Shown here: positions 12,901-24,740 of the stretch, in pieces
Layout of the letters: every line of letters starts with the position of its first letter
Position numbering within the stretch: position 1 is the stretch's first letter
Origin: Fusarium oxysporum f. sp. lycopersici 4287
Lineage: Eukaryota > Ascomycota > Sordariomycetes > Hypocreales > Nectriaceae
Direction: 5' to 3'
NCBI RefSeq assembly: GCF_000149955.1
Contig: NC_030987.1
Span: 2,009,354-2,073,353 of the forward strand
DNA: 64,000 nt
The notes under the pieces: model-generated
Database searches by the model: none
What the model saw: the letters and a program-made list of their open reading frames with translations, nothing else
What the model was told of the DNA's origin: nothing
Position numbers and translations under genes: made by a program

Positions 12901-15900
12901 TGTACGTATGAAATGAGACACGGAAGCGGTCAAGGCCTGCAACATACCATTGACGTGGTCATATGGACCAAGCCGCTGGGAATTTGCTCAAGGGTTCCCG
13001 CCGACTTGTCTCAGGAACTGGAACCGGTCAGCTGGATATCATCATTTATTGGGAATGACTCAAGCCCCTTTACCAGGAAATGCAGATCAACGGCTGTCAC
13101 TCGTCAGCATACACATCTCGTTCCGTCGATCGCGTTTGTTAGCATCAAGATCGAGTTCTGATCCGTTGCTCGGACCTCCTTGTCACGCAGCAGCTCCCGT
13201 CTTCCAGATAAACTCCCGTCGTGCATTATGACAGCTAGTTACCGTTGGGACGGTTCGCGGAACAGCATGAATATCTCCCATGAAGTTAGCACTAACCTTT
13301 CCATCTCCAGTCAGATCCTTCCACCCTCCCGACTCCCTCGAGAAAAATACCCAATAGTTTCACTTCTCAAATGTCTCAAAACTAATAATATTTTCCCCGT
13401 CCAAGCTCCCCATTAGCCAAGAGAGCAGTGGCGGGCGGGTCGATCCACCAGGTTGGCACAGTCGTGGGCGGGAGCCAGCGGGTATCTTTAAGCTGCAGGA
13501 CGGACGAGACTGAAAATCAGCTCATGGCGCTGGATGCAAGCAAGTCATGCTGTGCAGCAGAAGACCGCCATGAAAAGTGCTCGAGTTGTGATTCGTAGTA
13601 CAGGAGCCAAAGAAAATGTTGAGCAACCCAAGAGCCCAACGGAGCAAAGCAAACTGATTTGCCTCCTCAACCAGAAAGTCTTTGACAGTTTGCGTTTATT
13701 TGTTTCAAACACGGCATTGAGCCGTGGAAATCGGTGGGCCACTCTTAGTTGCTGGAATGTTGCATTGAGCTACAGTGGCTCCGAGGGAGAAACCGTCGTG
13801 TCCCTGTTTCCCGGATTGACAGTCCTATGAATGGGGCCTATCCATGAAAGGCATAAAATCTGGTGCAGAATGGCATTTGACAAATGCGCCGTCCTTTTCC
13901 AGCGAGTCAGAATTGACACCAATCCATACTGATATGATACATCATAATTGTTTGTTCGGAATTTTCCTTCCTTTCCTGTGCTTCAAGTCTCGTTGCGGCA
14001 AGATCAGACAGGTCTGAGATTCCGGTCTTGGGGTCATGTCTTGCACGCCAAACTTCATGATCACAAATCGCCAATAGTTCATGTAACTGAGATCCAGGAA
14101 GTGCAATAACGACGTCAGCCGAAAATGTGTTTGGAGTCCAGCAAGGGGAGGCGGTATGGAAATATCACTGCAGGCAGTCAGAAGTTAGAGCCCAACCATA
14201 TGGAACCCTTGCATCTGAGATGACCACCTGTATGTCGATACTGATGGTGTCAACGCCTAAATATCTGTGTCGGAATCGAGGCATACCGAGAACCATACCC
14301 AATGAAGGCAGGAGAATTAAGAAACCCTTGCAATTGCAGGACAGTGCAAACTCTCCCATGAAGGACGATGTGAGTATAGAACTCGAAGCGGCATAGGCAT
14401 CATAAACCCGCGGAATGATTATTTCCTCTTTGCAGGAAGAGCTCTCGGCCTTTCATTTTCTTTAATGAAGATGTGTCCCAGCAGGATTTAAAATCACTGA
14501 CAGCACATGCAAGGTCTCCATGAATGGAGACTTCAGCTTCTCAGAGAGTGCAATGATGGACCGAATGAAACGTAGAAAAATCCAGGGGCCACTGCGGGAG
14601 AGAGGAAGAGTTGGTCCGTCCGTATCAACCACGGCACATTTTCCACGAACCCCGGGTTGCCCATGTCAACTTTGGTCTTTAGAAAAAAAATTGAGGCGCA
14701 GTCTGGACTTTTTGCTGGCAGACTGGACTGCAAAGTAATATCAAATTGTAGAGAGTATATGGACTGGTTGGTAGTGGAAAACCCAGGGTCTCGGCCAAAG
14801 CGACGCTGAAATGATGCCAGCGTGTGCGATGAAGCAATTGGTTGGTTGATTGATTGATTCCCAGTTGTCAATGACTCTCTGCAAGCGAGCCGAGGTCCCA
14901 AAGCCATGGAGCGCTGACAAACAGAAGCTGGTCTGTCTGTCAACGAACGAACCGTTACGACACAACGGGCGGATGAAAAGTGACACCTCACAAAGCTACT
15001 GCCAAGGCTCGTGGTGATAAGCTTGAAAACCCCCGTAAACTGACAAAGTGAGGTTCCTGAGAAGGGAAACGGGGTTGTCGATGCAGGGATGAGAGTGTTT
15101 TGATTGGGATCTCTTCTTTCAAGCCAGGGTGGGGTGTGTTGAATGGATGATCTGACTGCCCTGGGGTTACCCTGAGCCCTGGAGTTTTTGGTGGATTGTG
15201 GTCCCGCTAGTGTTCCACTACCAAATTCAAGGAACGGTAAATTGTCGGAGATGGACTTTTGGACAGTGCAACCCGGGTTCCTGCTATTCGGGACTGCTCC
15301 GGACATGGGCTACTGGCCAATCATGCGAGTTTGTGGTTCCATGACTCTTTAGTGCATACCTAGTCTTGGGTTCATGAATCTTGGAACAGCCGTGTTTCTG
15401 TTTCTGCTTCCATTGGAAGGGCGATAATACCTTCAACCGCCGATATTCACCACTGAAATGTGAGATTGTTGTCTCTGGAACCATATACACCCTCTTGTTG
15501 GGTACTAAGGCATTCTATAACCAGGTTCGCGGATGCCTCATGGATAAACGGTTTTCATGTGTGTGCGTCCTTACACGGGAATGCTGTGACACGCTTCATC
15601 TGCATAAGACTTAAACTCAAGGCCCAGGTCATGGCTTACGTTTCACAGACAGCTGCATCATGGACCAAGTGCCGTGTTGACAATATCATCAGATGGCCTT
15701 TCCTGGCTCACGGCTGGATTGTAGCGCAGCCGCCACCAAACTCATGAGGTCAAGACGTGAGAAACGGGCGCGTGGAAATAACGTGGGCGAAAGCAGCTAT
15801 CCTCTCTGCCTCAAACTGTATTCCTCACCAGGAATCCTGTCTGCGACTTTAAATGTTGCAGCAATTGCCTGATGATGATAATCCATTCCAGCTTTGCTGA

Positions 15901-17515
15901 TGTGTGGATGGGGCATCGTATCGTCTCGTGCAACGCAACGCAATCAATAACGTTTTACTGGCAGGCTGACAACTGGGCCAGCAAATTCAGGCTCTCAATG
16001 TGGCAGCTGGTGACCGCTGAAATGCTACCATAGTTCACAGTGCCGCAGTCTTGTCACCACCTGGCCGCTCCAGCTGGCCGCATCAAAGGCCATGGCATAG
16101 GCCAGAAGCTGGCTGTGAACCACTGGGCCACAATTTCAGTGAACCGAGCAACTGGAATAGGGAAATACCACGGAGGTTGGACCTCGTTTGGAGGAGCAAT
16201 ACTGTGCTTACTGTGCTGGATCATGTACCCGCAGGGGTGTGATTCAGGTTAGATTCCCTGTGAGTATCCATCGTTCACACCACAATCTCTGCCTCTGACG
16301 GCAGAGCATGAGCCTCTCCCAGAAGGTAGAGCAAAAGGACCTGACCTGTTGCGCATTACAGCGCATAGCATGACACCTTTCCCTTCCCGTCCCCAGAATT
16401 CGAGCTACTGCGGTGTACTGTAGTGTGCGTGGCCAGTGGCATGTCCTGTCGTGTCTTGGATTGCCTCCTGAAGAGGTCAAGTCTCCAAGGTCCGTCCTTG
16501 AACTAAGGCCTAGGCCTCCCGGTTGCCAGCGGCCGACTGCTCACGTCCCTCCCCATCCGCCGTGTCGGGACTGACTGGATGTCTCGGTGTCTTTTGTTGT
16601 TGAACAGAACGGACGGGTCATGAACAAATACTGTACAATTATCTACATGCCACCACTCACAACTTTCACCCCTTCCATGGTATCGTTGCCGTCCCCCACA
16701 TGCCCTTCTTCCCGTGCTGGGGTTCCTGGTTCCATGTTCCATGGATGCAACGAACTCGTACGAATTCCTAATTGGGTTGGATGCCTTTCTTTAACCCTTG
16801 TCGCACTGGGCAGGCCTTCTCATTCGCTGTCTCTGCCTTCTGCAGCATTAGCATTGGCTTTGTAGCGCCGGGCCGCTAGACTGGGTCCACTAATACCACC
16901 AGGCTGGCTCGATGTGCACTGTAGAGTTGAGTGTAGCGCCATCCACGAGGTCCCGTCCAAGTTAGCAACCGCCAGACTAAGTATAGTTCGCCTGCCCTCG
17001 CCCATCATCCTTCGACCAACTTTCTACTTTACTCTACTCGGTCCTTTCTCTCCCTCCTCCCTCGCCTTCTCATAAAGTCAACAGTTTTGATCCAACCATT
17101 CCCGTATCGTATCGCCCTGATCATCGTCGCAGATCCACTGCGTCATGAGAGGCTGATAAACTCTTGACCTTCACTCAGCTCGACATACGAATTGGTCTAT
17201 CCTGACTAATTCGCTCGACGTCTCTTTTAACGGGGACTGTCGCTATCTATCTGACGATACATTATCGTCGCTTGAGCGCCACTACTTTCGGTCCCGCCGA
17301 TTGCACAAACACCATCGTCTCTACTGGACTCCCTCACGACTCATAGCAAACCCTGTTATCCAATTTTTACTCATCATATTCGCCTCACCATATAGACAAC
17401 TGTATAGAGGGGACGATAAAATTATCTCATATCAAATTTCACTCGAAACTATTTCAGTCACTTAAAGCAACAACCATTAAAGAACTCTCAAACTCTGTTA
17501 TCACAAACTATCCAA
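9945..17515. other. Gene-poor stretch of about 7.6 kb
   Basis: I found no gene I can support here. Short ORFs occur on both strands (for example 11609-12061 plus, 11932-12180 minus, 14533-15306 minus), but none shows a recognisable domain, splice-linked continuation or consistent codon bias. The stretch contains the inverted repeat listed separately and simple repeats such as TTGA units near 14840-14860. The final 500 bases are pyrimidine-rich (17020-17070), as expected near a fungal transcription start, and carry a minimal uORF (ATG at 17144, four codons including stop). Long regulatory DNA or decayed sequence are both possible. Confidence 0.4.
10283..10386. repeat. Perfect 25-bp inverted repeat with 54-nt spacer
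   Basis: The left arm (10283-10307, starting ATGAATGTGTTAAGG) and right arm (10362-10386, ending CCTTAACACATTCAT) are exact reverse complements over 25 bases and mismatch immediately outside. The AT-rich spacer is 54 nt and has no coding potential. There is no obvious target-site duplication. It lies about 340 bp downstream of the F-box gene stop. It could be the termini of a tiny MITE-like element, a hairpin in the 3' transcript, or a cruciform-forming site. Confidence 0.85.
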
Positions 17516-17516
17516 C

Positions 17517-18718
17517 ATGAGTCTCCTCCCCAGGCCGGGCCCTCGTCCCGTAGAGAGGAGAAGAAAGAGAAGGGATTCAGCAAGCTTCTTACTCGCACCA
17601 AAACTTTCCTCAAGCGAGAGGGCTCCTCATCTGCTTCTAAGCGTCAGTCGACTCTCTCGACCACCAAGCCTGCCGCTCCAGCCAAGCCTGAGGAGACTCC
17701 CCAGACGAGGTACGATTTTCTCTGGTGAACTTTCCTCGGATGGAAACGTCTCGACGGACTGTTTCTATTCCTTGACTAGAACCAGTTCATGTGCATTCAG
17801 TAACTAACGAGCCCGCAGTCAACCTCCTGCTCCCGAGAACAAGAAATTGGAAGCTAGGGCTAAATATGAAGGCTTAGAGGGCGTCTCCAAACTCACTAGG
17901 AGCCAGTTGATCGAAGAGCGTGCTAAGAAGCTTGGTGAGCGCTATGGGCTTGATATCAACGTTTCCGAACTTCAGACCAGATCGCCCGACGACACCGTTC
18001 TCCGCATTGACAAGCCGATCCGTATGCGCGTACGACGAACCTGCCACAAGTGCAACTCCACCTTTTCTTCTGCCAAGGAGTGTCCCAACTGCCAGCATGC
18101 CCGTTGCACCAAGTGCACCCGTTACCCTCCCAAACGAAGCGAAGCCGAGATTATCGCCAGCCGTGAGCGACGTGCCGCTATCATCAAAGCCAACAAGGAG
18201 AACGCCCCTATTATTCCCGACTACTCTTACGCCTTTGACGAGAAGAAGATCGTCCTTACTCGACCTAGCAAGACAGGTGGTCAGGACTTGGTTCACAAGA
18301 AGCCTCGTCAACGCGTGCGAAGGACCTGTCATGAATGTTCGACTCTGTTTATCTCTGGTAATAAAACCTGTGAGAAGTGTGGCCACGTTCGCTGCACTGA
18401 CTGTCCTCGAGATCCGTATGTTCACCTTACAGCACCTATCAAAGTCTTTGCTAACCAGATAACAGCCCCAAGAAGGAGAAGTATCCATATGGTTATCCTG
18501 GAGATGAATTCGGTCCTAGCAGTGTGCCACACTATGAGTGTAAGGAGTGCAAGACTATATTCCCAACCGGTGCTGAAAATGGAACCAAATGCACAAAATG
18601 TGGTTCGGAGAAAACAGACGACTCGCCCCGTGTCAAACCCCGCAAAGTCGAACCTGAACCAGACCCGGAGATATTGAAGAGGCTACAGGAGCGGCTTGAG
18701 AATCTAAAAGTGGCATAA
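17517..18718 (+). CDS. Protein with three Cys4 zinc-ribbon motifs (unresolved start)
   Basis: Fungal protein of unknown function, about 345 residues. The spliced frame is clear: exon 1 to 17709, intron 17710-17818 (GTACGA, CTAACG), exon 2 17819-18415, intron 18416-18465 (GTATGT, CTAAC), exon 3 18466-18718. It encodes a basic N-terminus (FSKLLTRTKTFLKREGSS), then three related zinc-binding motifs: RTCHKCNSTF...CPNC...RCTKC, RTCHECSTLF...CEKCG...RCTDC and YECKECKTIF...CTKCG. The only nearby ATG (17517, good context CCAACATGAG) is out of frame with exon 1 coding, which is open in the frame of 17516. A 2-nt excess or 1-nt loss just after the ATG, or an unseen upstream exon, would explain this. 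A nucleic-acid or protein-binding role is inferred from the ribbons only. Confidence 0.75.
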
Positions 18719-20065
18719 CTTGCATACACCATAAGACTCTTGAACTCGGGAGTCGGGGACGAAGAGAGGATGCTATTTCATTTTATCGTTTTACACAACC
18801 ACACACGACGACGACATTCGAGCTGCGAGAGCGAGGGACGACGGGCGGAGAGCTTCTCAACCATCTCATATCATGAGTAGAAAATTCGATGGCTATCGAT
18901 CCCCATCCGCAGTTCATTTTCCTTCTACTTGGCCACACGTTGCACGGCTCATCCACCCTGGATCATGGGTTCAAAATAGTATTCGACACGAAGCCTATTT
19001 GTTTTTCACGACATAGAGACGGCAATTCATATTGGCCGGCGCATACAACATCACGTTCCGGATCATTCCATTCAAGCGCACCTCCATGATTATTGCATTA
19101 CCAGCCATCTGTCATTTACAGACATTTACGAACAGAGGAGTTATGATTCAGGAGAGCAAGATCATGTAGAGGGGGCAGGTGGGGATATACGGGTTGATTT
19201 GCTGAAAGGTGTTGAAAAGGGGGTGGTTTGTGTATTGACAAACAAAATTCGCATGTACCTTGCGGGCCGTGACCTTTGGAGGATGGATACCACAACGAGT
19301 GTGCCACACATTGTCAATGTATTTGGCGAAAGCGAAGAAGCGGTGTTTTTTTCATTCTCTCAGTGAACACAATTCTGTTGGTGAGCGATACCTACGCTCT
19401 GCATCAATGAGAAAGACGTCAATCCTTCATAACTAACACCAATACTATTTGACGAACACAAGTGATATCAGTTCCATGTATTCCATCCCCTCTCACTCGC
19501 TCTGAATATGGTTGACAACTTGGTTGAGGACTGATTAGGATGTGGCATCATCTCCATGCCATTATCCTCTCCTAGTTCATCCAAGAACCCCAGCAATGCA
19601 GGAAACACGTGAGTCTTGCCTCAACATCGCCATCATACATACGTGATGACCCTGCCCCCGCAGTGTCCATTATTCATCCAACCCATCTTGCTCTATGCAG
19701 GTGTTGTAATACTTGCAGTTTACGTAAGTGGTGCTTGTGTTGGACAAGATGCAAGAGTTGTGCCATGGTCTGCTGCTTTCTGTGTAGCGGTGTGTCGCAC
19801 AGGCCTACAAAGAGGAGACTGAGACTATGTTCGTACCTTCAGAGGATCTTACTTTAAAAGAATTAAAGGGAATAAGGTCGTATGTTGATAATTATGATTG
19901 AATACGGGAGCGTCCTAATCATGTGGATACAGCTAGGGTGGAAGAGTATTCACCCCTTGAATTTATAGATATGTCTAGGATGTTACTGGAAGGGTTATTA
20001 TGGTTCCAGTACCCCTGGCATGCCTCTATTAAATGAATCGATATACTATCCTAACAACTTCATGG
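18719..20065. other. Intergenic between convergent genes
   Basis: The 3' regions of the zinc-ribbon gene (plus) and Clr2 gene (minus) face each other here. No supported gene, RNA or repeat is seen. Confidence 0.4.
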
Positions 20066-22043
20066 TCACTCCGTGTTATCCACTCCCTCGGGCACATGTG
20101 ATTCCATACCGTATATGGGCAGAGTGTCTCCAACATCCCTCACTCCCAGAGGCTGGTCTCCTTCCTTAATGAACGGCTCAAGACTGATCCTAGCTGTATG
20201 GGTCACCGAAGCACCAAGGGTATCAAGCCGGTTGATCTTTCGACCAAGATACCTACCCACACCATCCATTCGGTTGTTGAGATGGGCATGCTGTTCATCC
20301 ACTCTACGTTGAATAATGGAGTTTTGGAATTCGTTCGAGTTGAGGATGGGCATGAGACGGTGCGTTGGGTAAAATCGACCTCTAATCGACTGTTCCTTGA
20401 ACACGACGTTCTCTTTGATCAGTGCGTAGCGCCAGCGCTGTGCCCCGACCGAATGGCGCCACTGGCTCTCATTTCGTAACGCCACGGGAAGGTGTTCATC
20501 CCGGACAATGTTTGACTGGTCTTCAGATACGAGCTGGTAGATATGGCCGACGAAAAAGACGGCGCCAGGGAAGTCCGAGGTGGTGAAGATGCGCCGGAGA
20601 CCCAGGACGCACGTCTCGGCCGGGACGTTCAACTCAGCTGGAATTGATCTGAGCCGCATTGCGTCGCCAATCTCGATGCGCTCAGCCCCAAAAAAGCAAC
20701 CCCAGTACGTAACCCTCTTGAAGTTCGGCTCTTCGGAGATTTTGGACCACAGGGAGTACGAGTAGTCAATCTTCACAGCTGCCATCTTGGAAGCGTCGAG
20801 TGCAATCATCTCTCGACGGTTCCCATCTGCGGTACTTTGGAAGAGAGCCTCCCATGAAACACCATCGTATTCCTTGTCCTTCAATTCGGGGAGGTTGACA
20901 GGCGGTACGGTGAAGGCATAAAAGGGTCGCATTTCTCCCTCTGTTTTGTTCACATTGTTTTGTTGGACGATGCCATGACCGATGGGCATAACCTCATGAT
21001 GGCTGGCAGTGGATGAAGCAATGACTCCAAGGCGCCATGCATTACCGTTCAGATACCAGACCAGCTCTCCTGACCTGAACAGTACAGGTGATTTTAGTGA
21101 CCACTGAACCGGTGGGGGCTGTGTTTGAGTAAGAGGTGGAGCTTGTTGTTGAATCTGCTGCTGTGCTTGAGGCTGGGGTTGTTGAATTTGAGGTGGCTGC
21201 TGCTGAAGTGGTGGTTGATTTTGGGGTTGAGATTGAGGCTGGGGTTGGAGCGCCTGCTCCTGTAGTTGAATCGGGGGTCGGTGTTGAATATGCTGTTGTA
21301 TTGGGGTTGAAGTTGCAGGGACCGGCGTCGGTGCTGGTGAGTTTTGTGCTGTAGTAGCCGGCGTAGACTGTGTAGACTGTGATCGTGGTGTAACTTGGTT
21401 CGGTTTCTGAGATGCCTGTCCAGGCATTGGAGGGAGTGGAACAGGAGTGACCTTGGGCGGGATCTTATCGGCTTTGATAGGTTCATGGGTGATGATCAAC
21501 GCGTCGTCAGCACCGATGCCCCCTTTGATTGAGTTGAAACCGTTGCAGTGCGCACAGCAACAGTCTCGGTAGTCCATCGATGTTGAGAGCAACCATATCA
21601 GGTGCACTGCAAATTCCTGCGGGCTCTTGAAAAGCTTCACCTTGATAGGATACCCCGAAACCCAAAGATGTTTAGACTTCTCGTATAGCCAGTAACCTCG
21701 TGGGAAGTTCACTAGCCACGGATTCCCCTCTCCACATGGTTAGATATCTGAGGGATGAGGCAGAGGAGCCAACTTACCATCGGGGTTCGGACATAGCTCT
21801 TGCTTCAGCAGAATCCCGAGTTTGACTTTCCACTCTGTGAATCTTGGGTCGTCTTCGGCTAATCGAATCATCTGAGGTTTGGTCCTTGGTGTTTTCTCAG
21901 CCGCAGCATCCTTTGTCTTCTTAGTGGCAGTCGTGGCGGATGGTGCTGTGACTGGGCCAGTATCCAGGCCCGGTGTCTGAGCCATCGCTTCTTGCCACCC
22001 GTACAACATCGAATTCTTTCAGTTCCGTGGGATTCATTGCCAT
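20066..22043 (-). CDS. clr2: Cryptic loci regulator 2 (Clr2), heterochromatin silencing factor
   Basis: Clr2 is a subunit of the fission yeast SHREC silencing complex. Exon 2 (20066-21729) starts with the N-terminal Clr2 domain (FPRGYWLYEKSKHLW...GYP...FKSPQEF...HLIWLL...DYRDCCCAHC) and carries the C-terminal domain (RSGELVWYLNG...LGVIAS, then PFYAFTVPPVN and GCFFGAERIEIGDAMRL). A Pro/Gln-rich linker separates them. Exon 1 is 21778-22009; the 48-nt intron (21730-21777, GTAAGT, CTAAC) joins in phase. From the ATG at 22009 the product is 631 residues. However, a second frame starting at ATG 22043 encodes VVRVARSDGSDTGPGYWP, which looks like the conserved RSDG...WP start of this family and runs into the main frame only if one C of the CCC at 21954-21956 is dropped. 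I place the start at 22043 and flag the possible frameshift. Confidence 0.85.
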
Positions 22044-23045
22044 TCTTAGATCAAGAGCCTATTTGCGTCTGACACTTGCTCAATGTCTTCCAGGTTCAGG
22101 CCCTCCTCCAGGAAACTATGATGGCGCACGTAGACGCGTTGTTTCTGCCCTGTAGCGAGTGAGGGGCGCTATAGGGTCTGATGAGTTTTCAGGTATTTGT
22201 TGAATTCGCGTGTTGTTGTCGAGATGTAGATCATTGATGATCGTGCGCTCTGATGAATTACTCAACACAAGGATTAGCTGTTGGAGTAACAATGACCTGG
22301 ACACGCAATCTTTCATCCGCTTAGCTGAGTGTTACTAATAATTTGTATGTTCTGGGAAGATGCGTCCCAGTCTTCGCGCTCTGTACCTTGATCAAGAAGG
22401 GGTTACTGTAAATTATCTGAAGCTCAAAGCTCTTGAGTGTTCTTTCAATTGGTAGACGAGCTGAGTCAGCAGAATGGCTGGGCCACCCTACACTGGCTGA
22501 ACAAAGGAATATTGGGTGACAATGAACGCAGTGAGGCACCTAGTCATTTATTCCATTGTTCTATATGGAAGGCCATGCCATTTCTATCTGTTGGTAGGAC
22601 CTTTGCTGTTCTTCTGTGCGTTCTGACCTTATTTTAACGTACCAATGGAGGAATATCCCATGATGCGCATCGAACTTCAATTTCAATTCTATGTCGGTTA
22701 TTACTCTGATTTCATGCAATCTTCCCATACATATAAGAAGTAAAAAATCATTCTCGAAACAAAATGAAACAAAGAAGATGACTGAGCGACACCTACAAGT
22801 GATATGAAAAGCGAGCTGGATGATATGGATGCTTGAATGAGCCACCTCAGCCACAGATACGTGGCTCGTGCACTCAATTAAGCCTTGAGATCCCTGAACG
22901 CGTCAAACGCGTCTTCTCTTCCCCTCCAAGAAAATCATTTCTGTGGCTTTCGTCCTAAGTATTCACACCTCATCAATTTTGAGAACAAATTATAAATCTA
23001 TAGTGCTTGGCCTCGGGCGCGAATATCGCCAGGCAAAAACCAAGC
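22044..23045. other. Divergent promoter region (Clr2 / Nse1)
   Basis: The two genes point away from each other, so both promoters lie here. No supported gene is seen; small ORFs at 22321-22854 lack domain-like features. Confidence 0.45.
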
Positions 23046-24041
23046 ATGAGTAGTCATGAATTCAACCACGGGGATAGAGCCTTTCTCCAGGCCATTTTAG
23101 CTCGAGGAACGATTACTTTCGAAGAAGCCCGTCCTATCCTTGCTGCGATATTCAATGCCAACCGCAGGCACAGCGGAGATGAGGAGGGAGACGAAGTACG
23201 AACAGATCAAATCACCGAAGAACACTTTCAAGAGGCCATAGACAAAGCTTCAGAAGCGGCATCACTTTTTGACTACGAAATCCGAAGTACTTTTCACCAA
23301 ATTACCAAGAGACGAATATGGGCTTTGGTCAATACCACGTCCGATCCGCAGACGCAACTCGCTACCACATACAGCCACGAAGAAATCTCGTTCATTAAAC
23401 GTGTTCTAGACGCTATGTTTGAAAAGTTCAACACCCCCCGTATGGAAGTCATGGCTATCACCGAGATGCAGGCCATCAAACTGGCGCGGCCGAACCGAAG
23501 AGAAAGCCAGATCGATGTGGAAACGCAGACGCAAACAACTGTAGACAAAGGACTTAAGCATAGTGAAGTAGAAGCTGTACTCGCAAATTTGGTTGAGGGA
23601 GGGTGGTTTGAGAAGAGTAACGAGGGGTTCTATACATTGTCACCCCGAGCGTTGTTGGAGTTGCGACCCTGGCTAGTTGAAAGCTACAACGACCCGGATC
23701 TTGGGCTACGCGACTGGCAGCGCATCAAGTTTTGCGAAGCATGCAAGGATCCAGTTACGATTGGTCTGAGATGCGCAGAGGTGGATTGCAACTTCCGACT
23801 CCATGAGGTATGTGAGGAGGCTTTCTGGCGAACTAGGCGAGACAGCAAATGCCCACGATGCTCTACCGAGTGGTCAAGTCATAAGTTCACAGGCGAGCGA
23901 GCGGTCACATCGACGGATGCTTTCCAACGGGGACGGCGGAAGAATGGTAGCGGCTGGCAACGTAGCACACTCGCCGATGAGGTTATCCGTGACGAAGGAG
24001 GGGCAGATGAGGTAGAAGACGAGGACGTTGATGATGCCTGA
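23046..24041 (+). CDS. nse1: Nse1, RING-type subunit of the SMC5/6 complex
   Basis: Nse1 pairs with Nse3 and supports the SMC5/6 complex in DNA repair and replication fork stability; its variant RING can stimulate ubiquitin ligase activity. The gene is a single exon of 331 codons. The start MSSHEFNHGDRAFLQAILAR followed by TITFEEARPILAAI matches the family N-terminus. Winged-helix segments follow (HEEISFIKRVLDAMFE and HSEVEAVLANLVEGGWFEK). The C-terminal variant RING has C230, C233, C243, C248, H253, C256, C269 and C272, all ligands present. The frame is open upstream from a TTG at 23007, but ATG 23046 is the sensible start. The acidic C-tail (VEDEDVDDA) is unremarkable. Confidence 0.92.
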   Translation: MSSHEFNHGDRAFLQAILARGTITFEEARPILAAIFNANRRHSGDEEGDEVRTDQITEEHFQEAIDKASEAASLFDYEIRSTFHQITKRRIWALVNTTSDPQTQLATTYSHEEISFIKRVLDAMFEKFNTPRMEVMAITEMQAIKLARPNRRESQIDVETQTQTTVDKGLKHSEVEAVLANLVEGGWFEKSNEGFYTLSPRALLELRPWLVESYNDPDLGLRDWQRIKFCEACKDPVTIGLRCAEVDCNFRLHEVCEEAFWRTRRDSKCPRCSTEWSSHKFTGERAVTSTDAFQRGRRKNGSGWQRSTLADEVIRDEGGADEVEDEDVDDA

Positions 24042-24740
24042 TCGAGGTGTATACGCCGTTCTACCTACTTTTATGTCTTTATCATTAACCATAGAATTTC
24101 AAGATACCCACGGTCAATCAACATGAATTGACATTGCTAAGTACCTTACTTATGCTGCCCCCGCGTGGCAAGAAAACTTCAGACATGGACAAGATATGCC
24201 AAGATCAATTCATCAAAGAGCGCCCTAAGCGTATACTAACTCATCTAAAAACCCTTATCACTTGGGATCTTGATCCCAAGTTTCCTTCCTTCCCCTAGGC
24301 TGTTGACCTTACAGTACCTACTAATGCCAGCTGAAGTCGACTTAAGCCCCCGATCTCCACCCACCCACGTTTTGGAAGCCATTTGACCAATAATTTTCGG
24401 ATTCGTATCATGGTACGGCAGTTGATTGTCGATCATCAAATCACGTAGCCTTGAACATATTTACGTGGGGGAGCTTAGGCTTTGATCCTGGACTCTGGCT
24501 GGGCTGCCGTCATGACATCACATGTGATGTGGCTGTGCGCTCTCGATTCGCGTAGATCGTTCGTCACCCAAGACAAGACAAAGGCGAATTCCCAAGCGCG
24601 CGCCAACACCTAAATCGCCATCCCTCATTTTCCTTTAAGCTGGGCGGCCTCTCGTTCCAGACTAAGGTAGTTAAATAGCTAAATCCCCATCTGCCGCATC
24701 TCCGAACAAGGCGCCCCCATACATACAACAAAACTCCAAA
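24042..24740. other. Intergenic, promoter of membrane protein gene
   Basis: No supported gene. The right part should hold the promoter of the gene at 24741. Confidence 0.4.

Noticed and set aside
14533..15306. 257-codon minus-strand ORF
   Set aside because: No domain, biased toward Ser/Pro/Thr from simple composition, no splice partner, and lies in promoter-like sequence.
17874..18488. 204-codon minus-strand ORF and 180-codon plus ORF at 17920
   Set aside because: Shadows of the zinc-ribbon gene in other frames.
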